This document shows, piece by piece, positions 35,601-44,685 of a stretch of DNA of 64,000 bases; within the stretch, counting starts at the first letter, position 1; each line of letters opens with the position of its first letter. The notes below the pieces were generated by a model. That model worked only from the letters and a program-made list of their open reading frames with translations, did not search any database and had not been told where the DNA came from. The position numbers and the translations under genes are program-made. Origin of the DNA: an uncultured Bacteroidales bacterium (GTDB lineage Bacteria > Bacteroidota > Bacteroidia > Bacteroidales > Bacteroidaceae); contig CADCGD010000004.1 of assembly GCA_902800925.1 (NCBI GenBank), positions 1-64,000 of the forward strand, read 5' to 3'.

Positions 35601-36856
35601 TTATAGGGTACATCAACCCAAAACAGTGAACCTTGGCCAACTGCCGACTCCATTCCGACTTTTCCGCCCAACGTGAGAGCCAGACTACGGCAGATACTCA
35701 GTCCAAGACCGGTACCTTGTTCAAACTCATCAATCTTTACAAAACGCTCAAAGAGCTTATCGCCACAGAACTGCGGCTCAATGCCCTTACCGGTGTCACG
35801 CACCCATACCCGCATATTGCCCACCTCTAGATTACAGCCTATCATAACCCCGCCTTGTGTGGTGAATTTCAATGCATTATCCACATAATGACTGAGTATC
35901 TGCATCAAACGGTCGCGATCAGTAAAGGGCTGCAGAGCTTCTGAACGGCTATCGATAGTCAGTGTCAAATGCTTCTCAGCAGCCTGTGGAGCATACTTTT
36001 CCACCAACTCCTGCAACAAGTCTTCAATGAGGAAGGTCGTCTTCTGAACAGATTCACCACCAGCCTCCAACCTAGACATCTTGACCATGTCATCAAAGAG
36101 ACGCAGCAGCCGATCATTATTCTGGCGTATCAGTGCGAACAGCTGTTCACGTTCACCATCAGACGGATCACCGGCCAAGACCTCACTGAAACCAACAATA
36201 GCATTCAGCGGCGTACGCACCTCATGACTGATATTCGCCAGGAAAGCCGTCTTCAGACGGTCACTCTCCTCTGCCTGATTACGAGCCTTGATGAGCGCCA
36301 TCTCTATTTCCTTCTGTTTATCAATACGCATAGACGTACCGACAACCGTCAACGGACGACCGTTGACATCACGTTTATCAACGACAGCGTAGGTCTCACC
36401 CCATTTAGTAGTACCATCCGAAGGCGAATAGGCCTGATACTGTTCATGAACATGATCCGTACGACCTTCCACCAGATCCAACATGCGTGACGCTATACGC
36501 TTCTTATCCTCTAGCAACAGGTTATTACAAAAGAGTTCCACATCAGAGCCTGGCGGGACAGTAGGACTATCTAATGCATCACGATAGTCACTATCATAGG
36601 TAATAGTACGTTCCTGAACGTCAATATGCCATACAGCCAACTTCATGGCCTTCAACACCAGATCGTATTCTATCGTACGATGCTTAACAGTATCTAAGAT
36701 TTTCCGATCAGCTTGAAGCGTTCTGTATTGACGCTGCTGCCAAATCAGAACGACGAGCAAGAGCACCACCAAAGGAAGCGCTATCAGCCAAAACAGAATG
36801 TCTAACTGCATCCAGTCGGCAACGGCCATCAAAGGAAGAATTCCTATTGCGTTCAT
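35597..36856 (-). CDS. PAS-domain sensor histidine kinase
   Basis: The protein has 419 aa. One hydrophobic segment (residues 20-42) anchors it to the membrane. A PAS domain follows (about 70-180; AVWHIDVQERTITYDSDY). The phosphoacceptor is His211 in ANISHEVRTPLNAIVGFSE. The ATPase domain has the N-box SHYVDNALKFT, G1 VRDTGKGI and G2 GTGLGLSICRSLA. There is no receiver domain, and no response regulator gene lies nearby, so its partner is elsewhere. It is first in a two-gene unit with the DUF5686 gene, for which I know no functional reason. Confidence 0.92.
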   Translation of the reverse strand: MNAIGILPLMAVADWMQLDILFWLIALPLVVLLLVVLIWQQRQYRTLQADRKILDTVKHRTIEYDLVLKAMKLAVWHIDVQERTITYDSDYRDALDSPTVPPGSDVELFCNNLLLEDKKRIASRMLDLVEGRTDHVHEQYQAYSPSDGTTKWGETYAVVDKRDVNGRPLTVVGTSMRIDKQKEIEMALIKARNQAEESDRLKTAFLANISHEVRTPLNAIVGFSEVLAGDPSDGEREQLFALIRQNNDRLLRLFDDMVKMSRLEAGGESVQKTTFLIEDLLQELVEKYAPQAAEKHLTLTIDSRSEALQPFTDRDRLMQILSHYVDNALKFTTQGGVMIGCNLEVGNMRVWVRDTGKGIEPQFCGDKLFERFVKIDEFEQGTGLGLSICRSLALTLGGKVGMESAVGQGSLFWVDVPYK

Positions 36857-36879
36857 CCGGCTAAGTACTTATGATTGCG

Positions 36880-36958
36880 CAAAGTTACGAAATCTTTTTG
36901 GAAAAACCAAAATAATGAAGCGTTTATTTGTTTTTTTGCTCACTAATTCGTACCTTTG
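36880..36958. promoter_or_regulatory. Divergent promoters, histidine kinase and RlmL-like gene
   Basis: Minus strand: TTG (36908-36910), 20 nt, TAACTTTG (36880-36887). Plus strand: TTG (36928-36930), 20 nt, TACCTTTG (36951-36958). The cores are almost back to back. Confidence 0.75.
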
Positions 36959-36983
36959 CACCATATTTTCACATACTTACATA

Positions 36984-38504
36984 ATGGTACAAGAAAGCAA
37001 CACCACAGTGCAACCTGTGGGAGAAGAATTTGAAATCATCGCCAAGACCTTTATGGGCTTAGAACCCGTCTTAGCGAAGGAGTTAGCGCAACTGGGCGCA
37101 AGCGATATACAGACAGGACGCCGAATGGTGTCCTTCAAGGGCAACAAAGAACTTTTGTATCGCGCTAATTTCCAACTACACACTGCAATACGTATATTAA
37201 AACCTATCAAGCACTTCCATGCGCTCTCTGCTGACGACGTCTATGAAGGCGTGAAAGATATCGACTGGAGCGAATACATTGCACTCGACAAAACCTTTGC
37301 CGTCGACTCCGTGGTATTCTCAGAAGAGTTCCGCCACTCGAAGTTCGTAGCATACAAGGTCAAGGATGCCATCGTCGACCAGTTCCGCGAGCGCACGGGC
37401 CAACGTCCCAATATCAGCATCTCCAACCCCGACATCCGCCTGCACATCCATATTGCAGAAGACCAGTGTACACTGTGTCTTGACTCCAGCGGTGAGTCGC
37501 TGCACCGTCGAGGCTATCGTCAGGAGTCTGTTGAGGCACCCCTCAACGAGGTATTGGCCGCAGGTATGATTCTGATGACGGGCTGGCATGGTGAGTGCGA
37601 CTTCATCGACCCCATGTGTGGCTCTGGCACACTGCTCATCGAAGCTGCGCTTATTGCCCACAACATGGCTCCCGGTCTCTTCCGCAAGGAGTTTGCCTTT
37701 GAGAAATGGCCCGACTTCGATGCCGACCTCTTCGACAAGATTTACAATGACGACTCTCAAGAGCGTGAGTTCAATCACCATATCTATGGTTACGATGTTG
37801 ACATCAAGGCTGTCAATACAGCGCGTCTGAATGCCAAGGCAGCAGGATTGACCAGTGACATCACCGTTGAGGAGCGTGACTTCAAGGACTTCACCCAGCC
37901 CAAGGACAAGAGCATCATGGTAACAAACCCACCCTATGGCGAGCGTATCTCAACGCCTGACCTACTCGGTACCTACAAGATGATTGGTGAGCGCCTGAAG
38001 CATCAGTTCACAGGCAATGAGGCATGGATCCTCTCCTATCGCGAAGAGTGCTTTGCCCAGATTGGCCTGAAACCCAGCATCAAGATTCCCGTATTCAATG
38101 GTTCCTTGGAGTGTGAGTTCCGTAAGTACCAGATGTTCGATGGTAAGATGAGTGTCTTCCGTGAAGAAGGTGGTGTCGTCAAGACAGACGAAGAGAAGCG
38201 TCAGATGGCAGAGAAACGCCGCTTCAAGCAGAACCGTGAGTTCAAGAAGCGTCTGGATGAGGAGCAAGAAAATGCCGAGGCCGACATCCGCTCATTTAAG
38301 TTCCGTTCGCTGGAGCGTAAAGAGAACAAGGAGCGTAGAGAGCCCAGAGAAGATAGAGGTTCTAGAGATACTCGAGGTTCTAGATATTCTAGAGACAACA
38401 GAAATTCCAAAGACTTCAGGAATTCTAGAGACTCTAGGAACTCCCGCGACTTCAAAAAGACATTTAAGAAAAACAACCGACGTTTCGACAATGACGAAGA
38501 TTAA
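36984..38504 (+). CDS. THUMP-domain rRNA guanine-N2 methyltransferase (RlmL-like)
   Basis: The protein has 506 aa and starts at MVQESNTTVQP (36984), 25 nt after the -7 box; longer readings cross the promoter. An N-terminal ferredoxin-like plus THUMP domain (about 15-165) binds RNA. The methyltransferase domain follows, with DPMCGSGTLLIEAA (about 208-221) and the catalytic NPPYGERI (about 314-321). The family makes m2G in 23S rRNA (position 2445 in E. coli). The last 60 residues are a low-complexity Arg/Ser/Asp/Asn tail (SRDTRGSRYSRDNRNS), encoded by a TCTAGAGA-rich repeat. The stop overlaps the next start by 14 nt. Confidence 0.9.
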   Translation: MVQESNTTVQPVGEEFEIIAKTFMGLEPVLAKELAQLGASDIQTGRRMVSFKGNKELLYRANFQLHTAIRILKPIKHFHALSADDVYEGVKDIDWSEYIALDKTFAVDSVVFSEEFRHSKFVAYKVKDAIVDQFRERTGQRPNISISNPDIRLHIHIAEDQCTLCLDSSGESLHRRGYRQESVEAPLNEVLAAGMILMTGWHGECDFIDPMCGSGTLLIEAALIAHNMAPGLFRKEFAFEKWPDFDADLFDKIYNDDSQEREFNHHIYGYDVDIKAVNTARLNAKAAGLTSDITVEERDFKDFTQPKDKSIMVTNPPYGERISTPDLLGTYKMIGERLKHQFTGNEAWILSYREECFAQIGLKPSIKIPVFNGSLECEFRKYQMFDGKMSVFREEGGVVKTDEEKRQMAEKRRFKQNREFKKRLDEEQENAEADIRSFKFRSLERKENKERREPREDRGSRDTRGSRYSRDNRNSKDFRNSRDSRNSRDFKKTFKKNNRRFDNDED

Positions 38505-40569
38505 GTTCCTGTTCATCTTAGCCTTTCTCGTATTGCCTCTCGCAACAAACGCTCAAGAGAACAAACAGGAAGACAAAAAGGCTGAGGAAATCATTGACAT
38601 GCTCTTTGATAAAATGCAAAAGCTTTTCTCTCTTGAAGACTTGAACTTCGGTGGCCGCAACTACCGTAACCTGCAGCCAGAAAACAAATGGTATGCCTGG
38701 TGGGGCGATGAACTGGTATGTATCGACAAGGAGCAGTGTTTCCTCGTTGACAAGAAAACAGGCAAAGACATCCGGCCCCTTACCGACGACGAGAACAACA
38801 AACGGAAGGATGGTGCGAAAGCCACAACAATTACTAAGGACCATCAGTTATATGTCGTTGACGCACAGGGTAAGGAACACCAGTTAACCACCGATGGTAG
38901 TCGCGAGATTGTGTACGGGCAATCCGTACACCGCAATGAGTTCGGCATCGATAAAGGCACTTTCTGGAGTCCGGACGGACAGCGCCTGGCGTTCTACCGC
39001 ATGGACCAGAGCATGGTGACCGACTATCCGCAGGTCAACATCTTCCCACGTGCAGCTACCTACGAGCCCGACAAATACCCCATGGCGGGCATGAATGCCC
39101 ACGTGGTGACAGTCGGCGTCTATGACATCAACACCGCCAAGACCATCTATCTCAAGACACCTGTTGGTTCCGTATGTGGTGACTCTGTCGCCACCTCTAC
39201 CCCCATCTACTTCACCAACATCGCCTGGAGCCCTGATGGCAAGATCATCTACATATTTGAACTCAACCGTGACCAGAACGACTGCCGCCTTGTGAGCTAC
39301 GATGCCACGACTGGCGAGCGTATCGCCGAACTCTATCGCGAGACCAGCAACAAGTATGTAGAGCCCATGCATCCCATCCAGTTCCTGCCTTGGGACAGTG
39401 ACAAGTTCATCATGCAGAGTCAGCGCGACGGATACAACCACCTATATTTATATAATAAGGAGGGGAAACTATTAAAACAACTGACTAGTGGTCCATGGGT
39501 TGTTCAAAATATGCTTGGCTTTAACGCCAAACAGAAGAGCATCACCATTGAAGGTAACAAATACCACCCATTACACCGCCAGATATACAGCGTCAATGTC
39601 AATAATGGCAAGATGATACAGTTGACGACCGAAGACGGCATACATCATGGTGAGTTATCTGCATCAGGAGCTTTCCTAATCGACCGTCATTCGTCACCTA
39701 CCCAGCCCCGTAATATCAACGTGATTGATATCTCTAGCGGAAAAACCGCCAAAGCCACCCGCTTATTCACGGCTTCCGATCCATGGGAGGGCTACCAGCA
39801 GCCCATCTTCGAGAGTGGCAGCATCAAGGCAGCAGATGGTGTGACCGACCTTTATTATCGCATGGTAAAGCCTTACAATTTCGACCCTGCAAAGAAATAC
39901 CCCACCGTGGTCTATGTCTATGGTGGTCCTCACGCCCATAACGTAGAAGCCGGTTGGCACTGGGCCAGTCGTTCGTGGGAGACCTACATGGCACAGAAAG
40001 GCTATATTGTCTTCATCCTTGACAATCGCGGCAGCGAACATCGTGGTCGCGACTTCGAACAGGCCACTTTCCGCCAGTTGGGACAGATAGAAATGCAAGA
40101 CCAGATGAAGGGCGTAGAGTTCCTGAAGAGCTTGCCCTATGTCAATGCTGACAAACTCGGCGTTCACGGGTGGTCGTTTGGTGGTTTTATGACCATCTCA
40201 TTGATGCTCAACTACCCCGACGTCTTTAAGGTTGGCGTCGCTGGTGGTCCCGTCATCGACTGGAAATGGTATGAGGTGATGTATGGCGAACGCTATATGG
40301 ACACCCCGCAGCAAAATCCTGAGGGCTATGAGAAGACAAGCCTCATCAACAAGGCTGGCAACCTGAAGGGAAAACTCCAGATTATCACTGGCTATAACGA
40401 CAACACCGTCGTACCGCAGCACTGTCTGTCGTTCCTCGACGCCTGCATCAAGGCTGGCACCCAGCCTGACTTCTTCGCCTATCCTGGCGAGGAGCATAAC
40501 ATGCGAGGTCATGCCAGCGTCCATCTGCACGAACGTATCACACAATATTTCGAAGACTACTTAAAGTAG
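38491..40569 (+). CDS. Dipeptidyl peptidase IV (S9B serine peptidase)
   Basis: The exported peptidase has 692 aa and starts at MTKIKFLFILAFL (38491), inside the end of the previous gene; the signal peptide ends near TNAQ. An N-terminal beta-propeller (about 60-430) is followed by an alpha/beta hydrolase. The catalytic triad is Ser562 in GWSFGGFM, Asp637 in GYNDNTV and His669 in GEEHNMRGH. DPP IV removes X-Pro or X-Ala dipeptides from peptide N termini in the periplasm, supporting amino-acid supply. The DW-type and EE-type propeller motifs were not examined residue by residue. It is coupled to the RlmL-like gene by a 14-nt overlap. Confidence 0.92.
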   Translation: MTKIKFLFILAFLVLPLATNAQENKQEDKKAEEIIDMLFDKMQKLFSLEDLNFGGRNYRNLQPENKWYAWWGDELVCIDKEQCFLVDKKTGKDIRPLTDDENNKRKDGAKATTITKDHQLYVVDAQGKEHQLTTDGSREIVYGQSVHRNEFGIDKGTFWSPDGQRLAFYRMDQSMVTDYPQVNIFPRAATYEPDKYPMAGMNAHVVTVGVYDINTAKTIYLKTPVGSVCGDSVATSTPIYFTNIAWSPDGKIIYIFELNRDQNDCRLVSYDATTGERIAELYRETSNKYVEPMHPIQFLPWDSDKFIMQSQRDGYNHLYLYNKEGKLLKQLTSGPWVVQNMLGFNAKQKSITIEGNKYHPLHRQIYSVNVNNGKMIQLTTEDGIHHGELSASGAFLIDRHSSPTQPRNINVIDISSGKTAKATRLFTASDPWEGYQQPIFESGSIKAADGVTDLYYRMVKPYNFDPAKKYPTVVYVYGGPHAHNVEAGWHWASRSWETYMAQKGYIVFILDNRGSEHRGRDFEQATFRQLGQIEMQDQMKGVEFLKSLPYVNADKLGVHGWSFGGFMTISLMLNYPDVFKVGVAGGPVIDWKWYEVMYGERYMDTPQQNPEGYEKTSLINKAGNLKGKLQIITGYNDNTVVPQHCLSFLDACIKAGTQPDFFAYPGEEHNMRGHASVHLHERITQYFEDYLK

Positions 40570-40598
40570 TTAAGAGTTAAGAATTAAGAGATAAGAGT
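40569..40598 (+). repeat. Direct repeat GTTAAGAGTTAAGAATTAAGAG
   Basis: Four 7-9-nt words (TTAAGAG, TTAAGAA, TTAAGAG, ATAAGAG) fill the gap between the peptidase and serB. Confidence 0.65.
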
Positions 40599-40599
40599 T

Positions 40600-41829
40600 A
40601 TGAAAGAGGAGCAGATATTAGTCCGCATCACAGGACAAGACCGTCCGGGACTGACCGCCGCAGTGATGGGCATTCTGGCGAAGTACGATGCTCAGGTGCT
40701 TGACATCGGCCAGGCCGACATCCACAGCACCTTATCACTCGGTATCCTGATTCGCATGGACGAAATGAAATCAGGACTGGCCATGAAGGAACTGTTGTTC
40801 AAGGCCACCGAACTGGGTGTGAACATCGGTTTTGCACCCATCAGCGATGATGAGTACGAAGACTGGGTGGGTCATCAGGGCAAGAACCGCTATATCCTCA
40901 TGGTGCTGGGCCGACAGTTGGAGGCCCGCCAGATACAGGCTGCTACGCAGATCCTGGCCGATCAGGGACTGAACATCGACTCCATCCTGCGCCTGACAGG
41001 ACGTAAGAGCATCAAACAACTCGACAAGCACACCCGTGCCTGCATCCAGTTCTCGCTACGTGGTGAACCAATCAACCGTCAGGAGATGCAGTCGAAACTG
41101 ATGAAGTTGTCACAACAGATGGAGATAGACTTCTCATTCCAGAGAGATGACATGTTCCGCCGTATGCGTCGTCTCATCTGCTTCGATATGGACTCTACGC
41201 TTATCCAGACAGAGTGTATCGACGAACTGGCTGAGCGCAATGGCGTGGGTGCTGAGGTGCGTGCCATTACGGAGAGTGCCATGCGTGGTGAGATAGACTT
41301 CAAGGAGAGCTTCACGCGTCGTGTGGCCCTACTGAAAGGCTTGGATGTCAGCGTCATGCAGGATATTGCCGAGCACCTGCCCATCACGGAAGGTGCTGAC
41401 CGCCTGATGTCGGTACTGAAAACCTGCGGCTACAAGATTGCTATCCTTTCCGGTGGATTCACCTTCTTTGGCGAATACCTGCAGCGCCGTTACGGCATCG
41501 ACTACGTATATGCCAATGAACTGGAGGTGGGTGAAGATGGTAAGTTGACTGGCCGTTATGTCGGTGAGATTGTCGACGGACACCGCAAGGCAGAGTTGCT
41601 GAAACTCATCGCACAGGTTGAGAAGGTTAATCTGGCACAGACCATCGCCGTAGGTGATGGTGCCAACGACCTACCCATGATCAGCGAGGCCGGTCTGGGC
41701 ATCGCCTTCCACGCCAAGCCCCGTGTGGTGGCTAATGCCAAACAGAGCATCAATACCATCGGACTGGATGGCGTGCTCTACTTCCTGGGATTTAAAGACA
41801 GCTACCTTGGCGAGCAAGGCAAGCTATAA
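40600..41829 (+). CDS. serB: Phosphoserine phosphatase with N-terminal ACT domains
   Basis: The cytosolic enzyme has 409 aa and performs the last step of serine synthesis, removing phosphate from phosphoserine. Two ACT-like regions fill residues 1-175 ([42 protein letters not shown]). The HAD catalytic domain has the nucleophile Asp196 in [12 protein letters not shown], motif [10 protein letters not shown] and motif [12 protein letters not shown]. The ACT part suggests amino-acid feedback control, as known for related SerB proteins. Confidence 0.94.
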   Translation: MKEEQILVRITGQDRPGLTAAVMGILAKYDAQVLDIGQADIHSTLSLGILIRMDEMKSGLAMKELLFKATELGVNIGFAPISDDEYEDWVGHQGKNRYILMVLGRQLEARQIQAATQILADQGLNIDSILRLTGRKSIKQLDKHTRACIQFSLRGEPINRQEMQSKLMKLSQQMEIDFSFQRDDMFRRMRRLICFDMDSTLIQTECIDELAERNGVGAEVRAITESAMRGEIDFKESFTRRVALLKGLDVSVMQDIAEHLPITEGADRLMSVLKTCGYKIAILSGGFTFFGEYLQRRYGIDYVYANELEVGEDGKLTGRYVGEIVDGHRKAELLKLIAQVEKVNLAQTIAVGDGANDLPMISEAGLGIAFHAKPRVVANAKQSINTIGLDGVLYFLGFKDSYLGEQGKL

Positions 41830-41873
41830 CGAATTATCGAAACATCGAAATCTCGAAACATCAAAATAACGAC
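41829..41873 (+). repeat. Repeat words ATCGAAACATCGAAATCTCGAAACATC
   Basis: Short TCGAAA words lie between serB and purD, of the same kind as the 17716-17819 array. Confidence 0.6.
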
Positions 41874-41891
41874 AAAAACAATAAAAAAACA

Positions 41892-43178
41892 ATGAGGATA
41901 CTACTTTTAGGCAGTGGCGGCCGTGAGCACGCCCTGGCATGGAAGATTGCACAGAGCGAGAAATGTGAGAAACTGTATATCGCACCAGGGAATGGTGGTA
42001 CTGGAGATAGCGGAGAAAATGTCAGTATGAAGGCTGACGACTTCGAAGCCATCAAGCAGTTCTGCGTCGACAAAGCCATCGACATGGTGGTTGTTGGTCC
42101 AGAAGACCCACTGGTCAAAGGCATCTACGACGATCTGAAAGCCGACGAGCGCACGAAGAACATTCCCGTTATTGGGCCATCAAAGGCCGGTGCCGTGCTC
42201 GAAGGTTCCAAGGATTTCGCCAAAGCATTCATGGTACGCCACAATATCCCCACAGCCCGCTACGAGACGTTCGACGGCGAACACGTGCAAGAAGGGTTAG
42301 CCTTCTTGGAAACCCTCCAAGCTCCCTACGTGCTGAAAGCCGACGGCCTCTGTGCCGGTAAGGGTGTTCTCATTCTCCCTACCCTCGATGAAGCCAAGAA
42401 GGAACTGCAGGAGATGCTGGGCGGTATGTTCGGCAATGCCAGCAGCCGTGTGGTCATCGAGGAATTCATGAGCGGTATCGAGTGTTCTGTCTTTGTGCTG
42501 ACCGATGGTGACCACTATCAGATACTCCCGGAGGCCAAGGACTACAAGCGTATCGGTGAGCACGACACTGGTCTAAACACGGGTGGTATGGGCTCCGTCA
42601 GTCCCGTACCTTTTGCTACTAAGCAGTGGATGAAGAAGGTGGAAGACCGCATTATCCGTCCTACCGTAGAAGGACTGAAAGCTGATGGTATCGACTATAA
42701 AGGATTTATCTTCTTTGGTCTTATCAATAGAACAAACACGCCCACTGGCGAGCCAGAGCCCTACGTCATCGAATACAACTGTCGTATGGGTGATCCAGAG
42801 ACCGAGAGTGTCATGCTGCGCTTGAAGAGCGATATCGTTGACCTCTTCGAGGGAGTGGCAGCAGGTAACCTCGACCAAAAACCCGTTACGTTCGACGAGC
42901 GTGCAGCCGTCTGCGTCATGCTAGTTAGCGGTGGTTATCCCCAAGAATATAAGAAAGGGTATCCCATTACAGGTATCGAGAATGTAGAAGGCAGTATCGT
43001 CTTCCACGCAGGAACGGCATTGAAAGATGGACAGGTAGTCACCAACGGTGGTCGTGTCATTGCCGTTTCTTCCTACGGCACCAACAAGGAAGAAGCACTC
43101 AAGAAATCTTTCACCGAGGCTCAGAAGATACAGTTCACCGACAAGTATTTCCGTCGTGATATCGGAGCAGACCTGTAG
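41892..43178 (+). CDS. purD: Phosphoribosylamine-glycine ligase
   Basis: The ATP-grasp enzyme has 428 aa and joins glycine to phosphoribosylamine in purine synthesis. The N-terminal part starts [18 protein letters not shown]. The ATP-grasp region contains [15 protein letters not shown] (about 145-160) and [15 protein letters not shown]. The family signature region around [13 protein letters not shown] (about 230) and [17 protein letters not shown] (about 294) is intact. The length is normal. It probably belongs to a loose plus-strand operon with serB and the membrane proteins that follow. Confidence 0.96.
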   Translation: MRILLLGSGGREHALAWKIAQSEKCEKLYIAPGNGGTGDSGENVSMKADDFEAIKQFCVDKAIDMVVVGPEDPLVKGIYDDLKADERTKNIPVIGPSKAGAVLEGSKDFAKAFMVRHNIPTARYETFDGEHVQEGLAFLETLQAPYVLKADGLCAGKGVLILPTLDEAKKELQEMLGGMFGNASSRVVIEEFMSGIECSVFVLTDGDHYQILPEAKDYKRIGEHDTGLNTGGMGSVSPVPFATKQWMKKVEDRIIRPTVEGLKADGIDYKGFIFFGLINRTNTPTGEPEPYVIEYNCRMGDPETESVMLRLKSDIVDLFEGVAAGNLDQKPVTFDERAAVCVMLVSGGYPQEYKKGYPITGIENVEGSIVFHAGTALKDGQVVTNGGRVIAVSSYGTNKEEALKKSFTEAQKIQFTDKYFRRDIGADL

Positions 43179-43185
43179 AAGGCGC

Positions 43186-43216
43186 TTCGTTAACGAATAG
43201 TGAATAACGAATAGTG
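43186..43216 (+). repeat. Direct repeat AACGAATAGTGAAT
   Basis: Two copies of AACGAATAGTGA lie between purD and the next gene; the second supplies its GTG start codon. Confidence 0.6.
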
Positions 43217-44155
43217 AGGAAGCTACTGCAAAATAGGATTGCGGAAAGCAAGTTAACCATGCCCGCCACCATTGTCTATGCACTGGTGGTGTGGTTATTA
43301 TGTGGCGTGCTGACCAACCATTGGTGGTGGCAGATAGGATGCTTTGCCGTCACCACCTATCTAATGGTGCTACTGAACAACACCAATGTCTTGATACGCA
43401 TCTTCTCACGCATGGTGAGCAGTTCGTTTCTAGCCTTGTCATGTGCCGCCTGCTTCCTTTTCCCTGTCTTGCGTGAAGCTGTCATGATTACCTGTCTGGC
43501 GGCCTTTACTCTACTGTTGTTCCACACCTATCAGGACAAGAAGGCGGCAGGGCTCACCTACTATGCCTTCCTCTTCTTTGGTGTGGCATCAATAGCGTAT
43601 GTCCACGTACTCTTCTTCCTGCCCCTTATCTGGCTGATGATGATTACCAACACCATGTCGATGTCGTGGCGCACATGGACAGCATCGCTCTTGGGACTTC
43701 TGACCCCCTACTGGTTTGGCTGCATATGGTTGCTCTACCAGCGTGACTACACACCAGCCATAGAACACTTCTCGGCACTAAGCGTCTTTGAGGAACCCTT
43801 CAACCTCTATGGCATCACCGGCTACCAGAAAGTAACACTGGCACTGATCATCCTGTTAGCTATTATCGGGGGAATCCACTTCATCCACAAGAACTACCTC
43901 GACAAGATACGCGTCCGCATGTTCTACGGATTCTTTATCTGGATAGACTTAGCGGCATTGGCGCTTCTGTTCCTACAGCCACAGCATTTCAATGCCATGC
44001 TGCTCATCATGATATTGAACACCTCACCGCTAATAGCCCATTTCGTGGCACTAACCTCTACCAAATTTACCAACATTGCCTTTCTGGTGCTTACCACCGT
44101 CACATTCCTGCTGACAGTCTATAATATATGGATTTCATCATCTTTCTTCTCATAA
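43214..44155 (+). CDS. Multi-spanning membrane protein, unknown function
   Basis: The protein has 313 aa if translation starts at GTG 43214, or 298 aa from ATG 43259. About nine or ten hydrophobic segments cover nearly the whole length. I recognise no catalytic motif. A VYALVVWLLCGVLTNHWWWQ opening and a charged loop (YQDKKAAG) are visible. The GTG start lies inside a direct repeat, so the ATG may be the true start. Its 3' end overlaps the next gene by 28 nt, so the two are probably coupled. Confidence 0.7.
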   Translation: MRKLLQNRIAESKLTMPATIVYALVVWLLCGVLTNHWWWQIGCFAVTTYLMVLLNNTNVLIRIFSRMVSSSFLALSCAACFLFPVLREAVMITCLAAFTLLLFHTYQDKKAAGLTYYAFLFFGVASIAYVHVLFFLPLIWLMMITNTMSMSWRTWTASLLGLLTPYWFGCIWLLYQRDYTPAIEHFSALSVFEEPFNLYGITGYQKVTLALIILLAIIGGIHFIHKNYLDKIRVRMFYGFFIWIDLAALALLFLQPQHFNAMLLIMILNTSPLIAHFVALTSTKFTNIAFLVLTTVTFLLTVYNIWISSSFFS

Positions 44156-44580
44156 GCTACGGCTATTGGGGCATGCTCATCACAGCCTTCATTGCCGGTT
44201 CCTTCTTTCCATTCTCCAGCGAAGCGGTAATGACGGGACTGCTGGCTGCCGGTCTGGACCCATGGGGACTTATTATTTATGGCACCATCGGCAACGTGGC
44301 AGGCGGTATGTTCAACTACTTCGTGGGACGCATGGGTAAGCTGGAGTGGATAGAGAAATACCTGCACGTCAAACAGCAGGACCTTGACAAAGCCACCCGT
44401 TTCATGGGCGGTCACGGAGCATGGATGGGCTTCTTTGCCTTCGTGCCCCTGTTAGGTTCAGCCATCACCATCGTTCTCGGACTGATGCGTGCCAATATTC
44501 CCATTTCGCTGACCAGCATCGCATTGGGAAAATTCCTGCGCTACGTTGTCTTGATATACGGTGCACAGCTCCTCATCTAA
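44128..44580 (+). CDS. VTT/DedA-like small membrane protein (YqaA type)
   Basis: The protein has 150 aa and about four hydrophobic segments, with the SNARE-associated/VTT features SFFPFSSEAVMTGLLAAG, TIGNVAGGMFNYFVGRMG and GFFAFVPLLGSAITIVLGLMR. DedA-family proteins move lipids across the inner membrane or keep its potential; the YqaA subgroup is poorly studied. It overlaps the previous gene by 28 nt. Confidence 0.82.
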   Translation: MDFIIFLLISYGYWGMLITAFIAGSFFPFSSEAVMTGLLAAGLDPWGLIIYGTIGNVAGGMFNYFVGRMGKLEWIEKYLHVKQQDLDKATRFMGGHGAWMGFFAFVPLLGSAITIVLGLMRANIPISLTSIALGKFLRYVVLIYGAQLLI

Positions 44581-44641
44581 TAATTTCCCTTAATTTCCCA
44601 TAATTTCTTTCCTAAAATTCTCCTTTCTCAATTATATATAT

Positions 44642-44649
44642 TACCTTTG
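44642..44649 (+). promoter_or_regulatory. -7 box of the DUF2723 operon
   Basis: TACCTTTG lies 36 nt before the start, behind an AT-rich stretch. There is no clear -33 TTG. Confidence 0.5.
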
Positions 44650-44685
44650 CAGATTGGAATAGAAAATCAACAGACCATCAAATAA

